Positions 10,570 through 23,100 of a DNA stretch of 64,000 nt are shown in pieces. A program made the translations under genes and the position numbers. Source of the DNA: Ascaris suum (lineage: Eukaryota; Nematoda; Chromadorea; Rhabditida; Ascarididae); NCBI GenBank assembly GCA_013433145.1, contig CM024169.1, positions 5,146,001-5,210,000 on the forward strand. The letters are read 5' to 3'. Positions within the stretch are counted from its first letter, which is position 1; the number at the start of each line of letters is the position of its first letter. The notes beneath the pieces are model-generated. The model saw only the letters and a list, made by a program, of their open reading frames with translations, was not told the DNA's origin and did not search any database.

Positions 10570-13500
10570 GTCCCTTCTTTCATTTCTCCAAATTGCTCTT
10601 CTTTTGCCTTACTTATTATTGTTTAATTCAGTCGCTATCCTCTGTTCGTTCTTCGCGGATATCCATCCTGCCCGGTCAGCTTGATTCTCAAATGATTTCT
10701 GCAATATTTCCGTGAGGGTTTCTTTCGACTTTTTAAACCACCTCTTGTTTCGCAGTCGTTTACACTGAATAATCAATGCGATTTTCTTTGCGTTGCTGTT
10801 TATTTAAAGAAAATTAGGTTCTCTTTTTGCTGACGCGCATTTAGACAGCAAAATGGAATATATGTAGAATTTTTTTGAATTTTATATGCTGAAAGATAAA
10901 AACTCGAGTCTGTCTTTTTAGCAGTCCGCCGTCAAAAATTATTACTTACACAATATGAGCCTACTGGCTATGTCACTTCAGAGTTTACACCGATTTGTCT
11001 ATCGACTGCGCTGCCTTTGCCTATACAATTCATTGTTTTGCAACGTACTGTTTTAACGTATAGATGGTGGCGGAAATAAAGGAAATAAGAAGAGCGTTGA
11101 TCTAATCTAAGGTTTTTTGGAGAGCGAAAAGTGCGAGACGAAAGAAACAGTGTAGAATTGCATAAACAACCCATCCCTGTTCATTCAGAACACAATTATC
11201 CATAAAAACGAAACGAATGAGCCATCCGTTGCCCTCCGCCCTCATGCCGGTATTTTCTCGACTTCCGCCTCTCTCCCATCCGCGCATGTGAAGAGTTTGT
11301 TAAAGAGCATCTGGTCTATTCAGATTGGAGGTTTACACTGTGCGGATGGCATTGTGCGTTATGGGAATGTTCAGCGTTGCGTTCTTTTCAGGTAGCACTC
11401 GAGTTGAACGGTTCGTCTCCAATGCACTTATACGAGAACGATTGGGCATATTTCAGAGCGAAAACACTACCACACTGTGAAGAAGATAACAGCGAGTCGA
11501 TTTCCACAAGAAATTTTATCCTCATAGCAGTAAAGTCGGCGGCTCAAAATTTTGCGGTACTCGATTTCAGCTTTTTTCTTCCGCAGTGCTTTATTGCATA
11601 TACGTGCAGACGAAGAAATCAAATAAAACGCGAGTGTTTTCTATTTTCGATCGCTTTTGAAGGTGCTGCCCAAATTGTGAACATGAAATCACTGCTGATA
11701 AAATTATTCGAAGCAAGTTGTTTATTTCCTGAATCCTCTCAATGGCCATAGCTGTTTGCTAGTTAACAAATTGGGCGATCTTTTTTGAGAGAGCAGGTGA
11801 ATAAGGGAATGAGTCGGGTATCACCCACCAAGTTGAGCTCTCAAATCCACTGCTGAACTTCTTTGCAAAGTTCCACCTTTACATTCACAGTTAGTTATCG
11901 GTTCTTATTGAGGTACGAAAATATTTCGTAATTTGCAATCGCAGTAAATTATGGCAATAAAAAACTGGTATAATTATAAAAGAGTTGGTGGAAGATTTAT
12001 CTAACTGAACGCGGTAGATGCATAAATGATTGTCATTAATGATGGAACGTTCTGGCACCAGGTACCATATTGCGTATTATAAAATCTCGGATTTCGACTG
12101 AATGCTGTCGAGCAGAAACCTCAACAAGTAAAATGAGGAGAAGTTTTCAACTCTCTTCCTATAATTTTCGCAGAAAAATCGAGCATTGAATGTGGGTGAA
12201 TATCGCAAACTGTCACTGCGAATCGTGCCAATAGCTAGATTTCGTCTTTCACCATTCCTAGTTTCTAGGTTTCTTCGAAATCGGAACTGCCGTGGGGTGG
12301 ACTTTTGATTTTCGTTGACGCGAATGCAACTTTCTATACGTTTAATCATTTTGAAATGAATTTTTATTCAGAATCGTGCTGCAATTCGCTCGACGTGGGG
12401 TGCTGTGAAAAGGCAATCGGGGTACTCTTTGCGAACGATCTTCTTGGTTGGTGATCTCCACTCCGAGCATAAAAACAAAATGGGTGACGTATTAGTACGA
12501 GAAGCCGATCAATATGGAGATTTGCTCATAGGTGATTATATCGATGCGTATCGGAACAACACTCTCAAGGTGTCGAATTGTTTGCCTCGGTCGCTCTTAA
12601 TTCGTTATCCTTTTGAATCCTGTAGTGATACTTGAAGCGCTTCTCGTTTAATTTTGTTATTTAATTGTTTCATTGTTTAGGCCACTCGTTCAATTCCGAC
12701 ACAGCTTCCTCTTCTTGAATCCATTGTTTGCTGTTCCTAAATTAGAATATTTCTTTTCGATTTCTCTTTGTTTGCTGAGGAGGTTTTTTGATTATGTTGT
12801 TGACAGCGGTATGAGTTTGATCTCATCTTCCAAGGTTCATCTGAAGAAGGAAGTGAGCGTATCGAAATTTCAGTTTTGAAATGTGGGAATAATGGCGTTG
12901 TGTTTTGCTATGCTTTCGTTGTTGTTAATTCATGTTAAAATTGCTCCACCCGGTTTTCCTTTGGCAGAGCATTGTTAACAATGATCTATCGTTAAATCAA
13001 GCATACAACAGGGATTATGTGGTAGTTGTGACCCACTTCATCGTCTTCCTTAAATGCTCCCCTCCTCGATAAACTAATGTCTACACAGCAATTCATTTAC
13101 AGTTTCTCTCTGCGGTGCAGCTATCATTCAGCTATTGCTCCACTGCAGAAAACACCGTTCCATTCGCACTGTTAGTTGATGACGATTATTTCGTGTCGAT
13201 CCGTAGTTTAGTTGCCGAAGTGAAACGTCATCGATCAACTCAACGGATCTATATGGGTTGGCGATTCGATAGTGGTCCATTTCGATTGCGCTTTCATAAG
13301 CATCGGGTAATGATTTCTCCTCTTTTTGATCATCTCAATCACTTACCTTGATATAGCGATTGCACCATTATAGTTTTTTAAACCATAAAAACCGTCAATT
13401 TGGATGAATGTATTCATAGTGCAACTGGTCTGTTGCTAAAGTCATAGCGGCAGATATTTGAGTAGTGTGGAGATATTCTCATATTACCTTGGTAGTTGCT

Positions 13501-14885
13501 TGTTATCGTTTCTTTTACTTGCTACCCGAATGAATGAGCAGTGCAGAAATGTCTGATATTTTTCTTCTTTCGAATATTCTCTTTTTCCTACTTGAGATCA
13601 AGGGAGAGAAAAAAGATTACTAGTGAACACCGACAAAGTTTAGAGGCCTATGTTGGGTCGTTTAGCTCAGTCAGGCTTAACATATGTTGTTCTTAGAAAG
13701 TATTCTGTTTAATTTTCTTTGCGGCCTGCCCGAACAATCGTACAACGGTCGCCGAGAAACAGTAAAACAACTTCCTTAACAAAGATTTGCGTTACTAGCC
13801 GTTTGCCTAAGAACATCCATCAAGTTGCATCGTTTCGTTGTTTCTGCACGCTGAATCAACCGTTTATTCCATGAGATTGAATTAAATCATAGTGTATACT
13901 TATGCTTTTTTCTGTCTGTTTCAACGTGGACAGAGAGCTATGATGATGGGATTTGATGAATGCAGTCTAAGTTTCCTGGCTGTCTTTCAGAGCTTTTCCG
14001 GCTGAACTCACGCCCATGTGTAGGTAATTATAAGTGTTTCTTCGACAGTTGCATTTCACAGTACACTAGCTAAAAAGGTGTTAGGAGCCTAATTTATGTT
14101 AAAACTTCAAGCGTGGTAATAAAAAGTAGCGTAGCCAAGAGCTAAGCCTAAGTAACGTACCAGTGGTCAGTTGTTAAGGACGCAAATGTCGTGGCATCGT
14201 TAAGACCTTTGTTCGTTCTAAAAACCATAAATTTGTGCGCAAATCTTGCCTGCAGTCGTTCTTTACGGGCAAAACACAAATTTTTCGCAGATGATTTGTT
14301 GAGCTTGTTGATTTCTTAATGAGACGTTAATAGGCTTATATCTCATCGTCATCTTTCTTCTCTGCCTTCACTTATGCTCCTCGTCACTCTTCGATGCAAC
14401 AGCAAAATGCGCGCCTTGCGCGAACATCTTTAATGCGCCTTCCCACTTGTGTGAGTTTAATACCAGGCTTTATTGTGACCTTGTTATCTCTCGGCATGAT
14501 ATGTTTCAATGTTTTTGCATATACGGTAGCTTCATCTGCATTTCGGACAGCTGCTACTTGCCTCGCTCTCCAGGTTTCCTTGGATGCATATCCGTTCGAT
14601 CGTTTCCCGCCGTATATCTCGGCGGGTGCGGTGCTCATCTCACGAGCTGCGATTCGTGAGTTCTACTATGGCATCCAGCATGTGCGCCTATTCAACTATG
14701 ATGATATCTATACTGGTATCGTGGCCTATCTCTTAGCGATGCCACCTCTTCACAACCCGCAAATGCGCTTCTGGCCATCAGCCATCACTAAACAAGATCT
14801 TTCGCATTTGATTTGTGCACACGGCTTCACTTCAAAGCAGCTGATCGATTTTTATGACATTATCGTCAAGCAAGGATTAAATTGA
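10309..14885 (+). CDS. GT31 hexosyltransferase (beta-1,3-galactosyltransferase-like), type II membrane protein, five exons
   Basis: Exons 10309-10569, 11392-11556, 12372-12569, 13103-13306 and 14574-14885 are all phase 0 and join into 379 residues. Residues ~45-64 form a signal anchor (IACLAVVVVLWAIGLL), giving a Golgi-type type II topology. The Galactosyl_T core follows: FILIAVKSAAQNFA then AIRSTWG, IFLVGD, the DYIDAYRNNTLK element, the metal/UDP-sugar motif LLVDDDYF (DDD at 234-236), PPYISAGAVLIS, and DDIYTG near 319, the usual E/DD-x-YTG of this family. Length and motif order match animal GT31 enzymes, which transfer galactose or N-acetylhexosamine in beta-1,3 linkage. The acceptor cannot be told from sequence. 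A second in-frame ATG at 10411 lies just before the anchor (MRLPRCKRN) and would give 345 residues with the short basic tail usual for such enzymes. A TTCAG at 10386-10390 could be a trans-splice site serving it. Confidence 0.9.
11392..11556 (+). CDS. GT31 exon 2: start of catalytic domain
   Basis: Follows the strong acceptor GTTCTTTTCAG. It encodes the stem end and RNFILIAVKSAAQNFA, the first strand of the GT31 fold. The donor is GCG|GTACTC. Confidence 0.88.
12372..12569 (+). CDS. GT31 exon 3
   Basis: Follows TTTTTATTCAG. It encodes NRAAIRSTWG, RTIFLVGDLHSE and GDYIDAYRNNTLK, all GT31 core motifs. The donor is AAG|GTGTCG. Confidence 0.93.
13103..13306 (+). CDS. GT31 exon 4: DDD motif
   Basis: The acceptor CATTTACAG ends at 13102, and FLSAVQ then continues directly from NNTLK. 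The exon holds the nucleotide-sugar and metal site LLVDDDYFV, then RIYMGWRFDSGPFR. The donor is CGG|GTAATG. Confidence 0.93.
14574..14885 (+). CDS. GT31 exon 5: C-terminal catalytic region
   Basis: Follows CTCGCTCTCCAG. It encodes YPFDRFPPYISAGAVLIS and YDDIYTGIVAYLL, then about 55 further residues to TGA at 14883-14885. Confidence 0.95.
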   Translation, partial: VSLDAYPFDRFPPYISAGAVLISRAAIREFYYGIQHVRLFNYDDIYTGIVAYLLAMPPLHNPQMRFWPSAITKQDLSHLICAHGFTSKQLIDFYDIIVKQGLN

Positions 14886-15384
14886 ATATCCAAAAGGCAG
14901 TGGGAGCGAAGGCATGTATCCCTTCTCATGATCTCTCCTTTTGTTTCCTCGGTGCATTTTCCTTTCCTTCAGCTAAAAAGAAATTCCTGGACACTTCACA
15001 TGAAGCGCTGAATTTCACTTGATGTGGCGTCAAGAGTGAAATGCTAAAAGAGACATTATTTTGTCCGACTTGATGTCTTATAGATGAGGCACCCGCCCAG
15101 TTTGTTTCCTAGTAAACTGTAAAAGTTTTACGGAGGAACTTTGTTTAAGAGAGACATTTCCCTGTAGCATCGTTTGGGATAATTATAACAATTGCAAAAT
15201 AAGACGCTGAACATTTGACGATCGATGATTATCGTCTCACTCAATTGGCATTCCTATCAAATAGTGCGCAAAAGTGTTGATCGTTTTTTTTTTTCACTAA
15301 AGCCATTGCAGAAGCACATGGCATAATGTTCCCCACATCAAACAAGGAGTTCATGTGTTTTTAACTAAAGGAAAGGTGGAGTTT

Positions 15385-15390
15385 AATAAA
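15385..15390 (+). terminator. Possible polyadenylation signal of the GT31 gene
   Basis: AATAAA about 500 bases after the GT31 stop is the first canonical hexamer I see on the + strand there. The distance is long for a nematode 3' UTR, so a variant signal closer to the stop may be used. Confidence 0.3.
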
Positions 15391-16460
15391 CAAATGGAAC
15401 TGTGCTGCCCGTCGCTAGTTTTACTTCGGAACTGAGAACTCTTTTTTAGCCATCTGTTGCAAAATTCGTTTCTGAGAGCGAAGAAACTACAACAGTTTGA
15501 GCAAGAAAGTGCACTTTACATATTGCTAAATACACATTTAGCAGTTGAATGACGGGCTTGCAAACTTCTTTTAATCTGCATTGAATTTTGGTGGTGTGGC
15601 TTTGAATAATGGTCATGTTTGAGTTCATACCATTATCCAAATTTCGTTGATATAGGACAAGAGGTAGAAGCGATTTGTATATATTTTATTCTCGTCTCTT
15701 GCTCAAAGCAGCTAGTCGACGAGATTATTTCATTGCTGAATTGTTCACTTGCCTTTTCTTTTTGAACTTTCCGAGCCATTTCGAATACGGATTCCTTGCA
15801 CTTGTGGCATTTAGCGCTTTCGTCTAAACAAGACGAGCACAGTATACCGTTAAGTAGAAATGTGGAATATGCATTTAATGTTTCCTTCGAAAACTCATAT
15901 AGAAATCACTTCATTAACTTCATTTTCTCTAGTGTGATTGCCGAATTTGCGTTTTGTGTGTGTATCGTTCAGATAAACGCAAGAAATTTTTCGTAACTCT
16001 TACCTTTATTGACGTCTAAGATAAACGTACTATGAGATATACTATTAGGCAAATATTTACTATCGGAAATTCAAAGACGATTCATGTAATAGGCAGTTAA
16101 GCGTGAATAGGATCTCTGAAGTTATGGATTTCTCAAAAATATTTGTTAACGAAGGTCGCCTCGGAAAACAGAAAGCAATTTTTAGCGTGGTTTTCTCATC
16201 ACCCTACGGTGGTGACTGCACCGCTGCCATATGACGCATTTTGCTGCCGTTTTTAGAATTTTCTGGATGAGGGAGAAGGCAGATTTCGCAAAATTTTCGA
16301 GCATTTTGTTCGACGGCGAAAATTTTGAACATTTCATTTGAAGCCGTACAGTTATTTGCGGTAACGTAATATTTTTCTGTCCTATAAATCATTGAGCGAG
16401 TGCATCAGGAGTGAATGCGATTCTCTATTGGAAATTTCTAAAGTAGTTCGTTAATTGCAG

Positions 16461-16565
16461 AGGCGTTTTAAGTTGCGGCAGTTATATCGCGAGCTCCTTT
16501 CACATTTCATAGTGATTGAAGAAAATATCATTGTGATCCGATCTCGTCACCACGGTATCAGTTAA
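16461..16565 (+). CDS. Short terminal-exon candidate, unknown
   Basis: After the acceptor TTAATTGCAG a phase-0 frame runs 34 codons to TAA at 16563-16565. It encodes a basic then hydrophobic segment (RRFKLRQLYRELLSHF, VIEENIIVIRSR). I recognise no family and found no upstream partner exon. It may be chance. Confidence 0.2.
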   Translation, partial: RRFKLRQLYRELLSHFIVIEENIIVIRSRHHGIS

Positions 16566-19500
16566 GAGGACCGCTTGACAAAAGAATATCCTCGCGCTCG
16601 TCTACTGTTTATTCCAATAAATTAGAAATCGTTTTTTAAAGAAGGAAACAATGGAATAATATTCAGATGAATTGCGACCACGTTGAGGTGCTTGTGGTTT
16701 AGTGATGTTGTTTGTTTAATGATCATACGGCTTGGACCGATTTGTTACCCTTGTTGATTGGTTGGCTAAGTGAACATTTCAAACTGCACGATCGAGTACT
16801 TAGTAGCATAAAAGATAAATGGAAATTATGGGGTAGGGGCGACGATCAGTCTTTTTTGTTATTCGATATTGCGCATTGGTTATTGTCGTTTACTTTTTCT
16901 TCGATCCCACCGTTCACTGGTTCGGATGTGCTCATCGTCAATTTGTGTTGTTCGTATTTATTGCTTGCTCATTATATGTCGTTGATCAAGTGTCGTATTG
17001 GTCTCGAGCTTTGATTTTGTGTTATATCTTATACAGAAGGATTTTCATTGAAGGATATGATATAAAACATTCTGATGCACTATAATCGACAGCGTAATGC
17101 CAACGAAGTTTTATTTTAGAGCGCAGCTTAATTGTTACTGGAAATATTCCATGGGAGAGGTCATACAACGTCTAGTGGAAACTTCAAAGAAGTGTCAACT
17201 GTTTTGCTTATCTAGTTGGAAGCGTGGTGTTACTGTTTATGATGAAATTGGGCTGTGGCTCCCCACCAGCCGCCCTCCCTTTCTCACAAACTTCACTTTC
17301 CCATGATGATCGCTAGCTCATTTAAAAAGAAATGCAAGAGGGAAGCCCGGCGTTGTTGTTTCATGTAACCTTTGCTGTGTTTCGGAAGATCATGCTCAAT
17401 CTATGCAGTATCTTTGATGCACGTGTTGCTGACGCTATCTCCTTCCTAGAAGAGAAAGCAGTCTGTACTATACTGAAAGGTAACGATTGTGACAATATGA
17501 AAAGCGACGGGAAATGATGAACGGGAGGTGCTACATAGGCTGCGGAGCCATTGTGGAAGTGCTGGCAAGCGAGATTTCAATGCACAGGGCAACCGGTCAC
17601 TGCAACTCTTCATTACTGCGTCGTGTTCCAGTTCGTCGTTCACTTCTCGAGTCTGCCCTTCCGTACTGAACACTTGCAACTGCAGGAAATTGAGTCAGCG
17701 GTCGGAAAAAACTTGTCTGCTTGATTCGGTATGTTTTTGCGGGTCGTCTATACGTCAATTATATTTATCCAGTGCTGCGACTCATATCGACACAGCTACC
17801 CTGCTGCCAGGATTTTTCCCTGGAATATTTACGCTTCCGTAATATAATACATCCCTTATTCCATACGCATAACGTACTAATCTTTTTGCGATCTCTCTAT
17901 ATCCAACTCATCTCTGCCACCCCTCTAAAGCCGATCAACAACTACCCTCATAGTTCGCATCGGAATCTCGAATAAAGAAAGCGATAGGGTGTCCCTGGGA
18001 GAGCGCTTCTTAAGCCTGTCGCTCATCTTGGTTATGACCGATGACATATTTCTATGTTGCCGCTCATTACACATTAATAGTTGCTGCTTCCTCGATGTAT
18101 TGATAGGTTCGTGCGAAGATCACCATAAGCATCCAACAAAACACCAAGCTAAAACCGACCTTCTAAACACCGTCGTGGACCCGAAAGGATCGATACTTAA
18201 TATATAAACCGGAAGTCCATTAATTCGGTGCAATGTCCTTCAGATGAAGAAGTAGCCTTCTCTAAACCTTTTTCCTGTAACTTTGGAGAAGACGACTGGG
18301 TGTTCATCAAAACTTTTTATCAGTCGTTCCTCCTCTCTTCTAGCAAAAGAGGCTAGAAGTGTAGATGTTGCATTTCAAGCTTTCATAGCTTCATTTGTTC
18401 CATCGCCTGACGACACTTCTTTGCATAAGCGGAAGGTAAGAAGGATGAAGAGAGGTACCGACCATGTAAAAGCGTCCCCTCACATTTCCATTCAACGCTC
18501 AATGTTCAAATGTGATGATGCATGTTCTTTGAATTTCGTACATATATAACTCAAGGAAAAGTCACTCAATATGTCAGTGTGCATTTTCCAATCCCTAATA
18601 GAAATATGTTGTGTGCAATTGCTATGCTAACACATAGCAACATAAGAGATGCTTCATTTGTTACAACATAGAAAACGAAACAAACTGTACAACACCAACC
18701 ACGATAAAAAGTATGCTCGCTCGAGAAGGAAAATAATTACTCGAGCGGATCTACTATGAGATGCTTCGAATACGAAATTATCATACAAGAAGAGCGCACA
18801 TTCTCGATACATAATATCACAATCTTGCACATAGGACATTTCGAAATTCAATGATATGCTCTACTCGAAAGATCACTTGCAATTTTGCAATGCACTTCGG
18901 AGAGACAACAGAGAGTGCTTAGAGCTTCATGAATACAGTAAGAAAGAAAGCACATACCATCGTTGGTCAATGAGAGCATCTCATGTAGTAACATCGACGT
19001 GCCTACTTAATTCTATTTCTTTCCACGATTTCAATGGATATCTTAAAATGAAAAAAGCAATTTCAGAATTATCTGTCGAGCCAAGAGGTCTATTACGGGG
19101 TTATTTTGTATTTTGCAACAATCTTCTCAATTTTTTGATATTAGGAAGAACTGCAATAGGTTTCAGCAAAGCGAAGTTTTAAAACAGCCGTTTTCAGACT
19201 TTCGACTGTATAAAAACATTGCTAGTTCCTACTAAATATCATAGCTTTCGATGCGACACAAGTTTTATAAGTTTAAATTGAACATCAAATGGGGAGGATG
19301 ATTTTGAATGAAAGCGAAAATTCGAGATATGTAACAACCCATCGATAAAGACGCATCGGTTTATACGGTTCACGTAGTGATCCCGGTCAATCGTAGTGCA
19401 TATTAAATAGAATGTTGCAGGAAAAAATGCAGTGTAGCCAGCATAACAGCACAAGAAAAGACCAGCTTTAAAAATAATACTCCACTACAATAACGACATA

Positions 19501-19999
19501 ACCACTTAGTGGCAGCAAGAGTTTTATCGTCAAGGAATCTGCAGATGATAAGCGTGGCCAACAGAGATGAGATCTCCGAGCTATCAGTGGCTAGTCACAT
19601 CATTAGAAATGTGTGATTTTTACCGTTTTACGACGTGCGCGATCGTTAGTGAAAGTATTTTGTGTTTGTTAAGAAGAAGTTGTTCTAGCTAATTACATGT
19701 AGGCATGCGACGTCTCACGATATCGATGCTCTTATATAAGCGACCCTAACCAACTGTCGGAGAGGTAACCGAAAGATGAGATAATTTTGTCGCAAAAGTG
19801 TTAGAATCCGCGCATCATATATCAGTTTTCAACAAAACAAAAAATTTCCATTTTCAAGCAGGTTTTTTCACCATCACGCCTCTAAAACTAGGCTCTTAAG
19901 CGTTCAAAACTCTAAAAAAATTTCTGCATAATTACATCGAATCCACATCATCGCAACAGTGATTGACGTTATATGACTAATAAGTAAGGCTACGCTCCC

Positions 20000-20167
20000 T
20001 CAAACGAAATCTCTGGCCATGTCGCCATACTGCGAGCATAACAAATTCTGCAAATGCCTATGAAGTGTCTGAAATGAAGGTCGCAGATGATCATCACGTC
20101 CCCAACATGGCATCAGCAATTGATTATAGACTGCTACGTTGCAATATTGTGGTTTTTCCAAATAAAC
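20000..20167 (-). CDS. ddr: DDR last exon: kinase C-terminus
   Basis: The acceptor is GCATTTGCAG. It encodes [30 protein letters not shown] and a short tail to TGA. Few residues follow the kinase, as in other DDRs. Confidence 0.95.
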   Translation of the reverse strand, partial: VYLEKPQYCNVAVYNQLLMPCWGRDDHLRPSFQTLHRHLQNLLCSQYGDMARDFV

Positions 20168-23100
20168 CTGCAAATGCATTTTTAATTCGTGAGAAATATG
20201 CCAAATCAATTCATTTGAAGCCTCACCGTGCATTATTCACATGAAAATATATTGTTTAGCCGAGTATATTCTAACGGAATATCCAGTGTAGTTCCCAACG
20301 ATTCCATGTACCCATTCTCCTATTTCTCGAATTAGAATGTATCTCGTTGCAATTTTTAAAGTGTTATGCATCGGGAACGCAAAAGCTCCCTCGTTTTAAT
20401 AGCGATCTATAGGATACTCGACTAACTCTTCGTTTAGCCAAGCTAAGTGAACAAACCCGATGGCAATTAGTCGTGTGAAATTTGTTGCCTTCATCGATCC
20501 AAAAAGTCAAATTAAAGCAAAGCAATAGAGGCAATCACTCCAATCAGCAAATAAGTGGTACACTGACTGGCGCGATGCGTTCCTTTTTGCCATTCTAGAA
20601 GTTCGACCAATCGGCCGGCTATACTAAATCTTAAAAAATGAATGATGACGCATTAACAATATGTTCTCTCAGAAAGCCAGTCGTCCCAAGGAATTCATCC
20701 TCTTTCCATATCCGATCACATATCGCTCTAAAATTTGCATATGTGAGTGTGATTTCATGTCTAAGCTCCTATTATTTAATTCACAAAGTAAACAACCAAG
20801 CGAAACAAATTTTGAGAGTAATTAAATCACTTGCGAGATTTTACTCTTGCAAATTTTTCGCTTCGGAAATTGAAACAAGTGGACAAGCGAGCGAATGGCA
20901 CACACGCATGGGTCAAGTATCCCCGCAATGCGTTTCTCTTAGAAACGCACCAGAAAACTCATTTTCGCTGGAGTCACGTCGTTCTGATGACCACAAATCG
21001 TTGATCGCCCCCTGCCTTCATTCCACCAACTTCTGTTAGTGTTCCCTCCCTTCTGTAATCCACCTCCCATCAACAATTGCCCTCTTGAATCTAAGAAATA
21101 AACCTAAGAATTTATTCGTGAAAAGCAAACGAGGCCAGTCCTGTTGACCTTTTGCGAGAATGCTCACTCACCTTAAGTTGGCCGTGTTGATAGATATGTT
21201 GGATGTTCTCAATGACTTGCTCGTCATGTAACTCGAAAAACGGCTGGCAACTGCATCCGTTCAGAATCTCCCACATCGTTACCCCAAACGACCACACATC
21301 TGTCTTCGAGGTGAATTTACCCTAAATAGGAGTAACAGCATTTAAATGCCGCAAGATGACTTTATAATAGCTCTCCATCAATTGCTTATTTGAAAGATTT
21401 TTATAATGAGAATGGAATACGAAAAAAGCGGTCTGTTAGCGCGAGCAAAACATCAGATTCTTATAATAAGTGGGAAAGCACGCTGGAGGCATTTGTGCTT
21501 TTGCAGATTCTGCTCACTATACCAACTGATTTCGCGGATTCCATTAATAATAAAACGTGCAAAACACGTTCGCCTCCTTAATCTAGTATGCATCTCACTA
21601 AACCCTTTCACAAATTATTAGATTTTATGTGCATTTCGCTAAGAGTAAGTTGTCGCACTCTTGCATGCAAATTTTTGTGCCCTTTTAATGCCTCGAGGCC
21701 ATTTTTGAAACTTTCTGAGACTGACGTGTCAAACTGAAGATCGGTACCGCAGGTTATTCAGAAGCTGAAAGTGCGGAATGGGTAGATACATTATTCCTCG
21801 CGACTGCAATTATGCGAATTTCAAAATTACCTTTGCAAAAATGTGCAAAATAAAGTCTACTTGACCGGGATAAGGGAAATGCAGTAGCATGAACCAGTAT
21901 GATCCTCCACAACCGTCCCACTGTGGGGACCAGCGACAGCGGGAGATGAGTTAGCAAGGTAGCGCGAAAGCGCACCTCTGGAATGAGTCGACAATCGGGG
22001 CGAAGACAGTCTGTGAGCAGGTGGAGTAAGAGTGAACAGATGAAGGAAAAGAAACGAGGAGAAAACAAGTTCCTGCACGTGTGATCTCAGCTCGGATTTC
22101 ACAAAAAAGCAACATTGATACCGTGGAGCGAAGCTATTTCCAAGTGTGGATAAAGAGGATTTTTAAAATTTTCCGACGCAAATTTTGCCATTGTTTGTAC
22201 AGTTATTCGGTCGGATCTAACCCCAGGGCCTCAAGTTTGTTTTTTGCACCATGGATATCAAAGTTTTGTGCCTAATAATCTCATTTTCTGACGACTCTAC
22301 AAGGTGGCAAACAAGCTCAGGTACTGGAAGCGGTAGGCCCTTCTGCGTAGAGCGAACTAAGAAAGAAGTAGTAAGCAGGCGGAAACGATACCAGCAGAAG
22401 ACATTCCCAGGCCATCCATCGAATTGGCAGGACAAATGCGCCCTCTATCTTGTAGTAGTCGCTGTCATAGAGGCTACGAGCCATACCGAAATCACCAATT
22501 TTCACCGTTCCATCCTCAGCCACAAGACAGTTTCTTGCGGCGAGATCACGGTGCACGAAATGTTGCGACTCCAAGTAGGACATACCAGCCGCTACTTGTG
22601 TGCATATCGATAGCAACATTTCTGTGCTGCAATTGGACGCATACTGCAGTCTAACACATAAAGTAATGAAAAGAAAAATGCATATGGCCCAAATCACAGA
22701 AGCAATGCTTTTATTAGAGTTACCAATGATTGAGGGAGGAGGATTGGATTCCCCTTCCTAGTTAACTTCGCGATTAGGAGCTTCGGGGGAAGGGAGCGAG
22801 GCAATAAATGTCGAGGAATAGCACAGAACTCAGCACACCTCTCTTCCCAACATTCTTTCGAACAACATTAAGGAAGCATTAACATGGTGCAACAGAACAG
22901 ATTATGCCATCAACAGCACATTTCCCTTCTAATCAAAAACGGTCTTCAACGGTGCGCTCCTTCCCTTCAAAATTGCTAATTGTTTGGCACGAAAGTCTGA
23001 GGAATTGGGAAATGTGAGGTAATCGTTCAATCATAATAATGCAATCATAAGTATTAATGCATATGAGAAGGAGAGAGCAGAAGGAGATGAGTGAGTTCAG

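Larger units (their letters stand above)
14886..19999. other. Convergent intergenic region between GT31 and DDR
   Basis: The two flanking genes point at each other across 5.1 kb. I find no nameable gene. The segment 16461-16565 (+) looks like a short terminal exon. A T-rich stretch at 16712-17085 is open in several overlapping + frames but shows no motif. Confidence 0.5.

Noticed and set aside
13914..13923. CTGTTTCA, the core of the C. elegans type I piRNA upstream motif
   Set aside because: An eight-base match is expected about twice in this much DNA, it lies in a GT31 intron, and there is no cluster.
16712..17085. Overlapping hydrophobic frames that suggest a multi-pass membrane protein
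   Set aside because: All three + frames are open over part of the T-rich stretch, and the acceptor at 16849 is weak. I could not pick a reading with family features.
22251..22654. Two + frames of 76-120 codons
   Set aside because: Antisense shadows of the DDR catalytic-loop exon.
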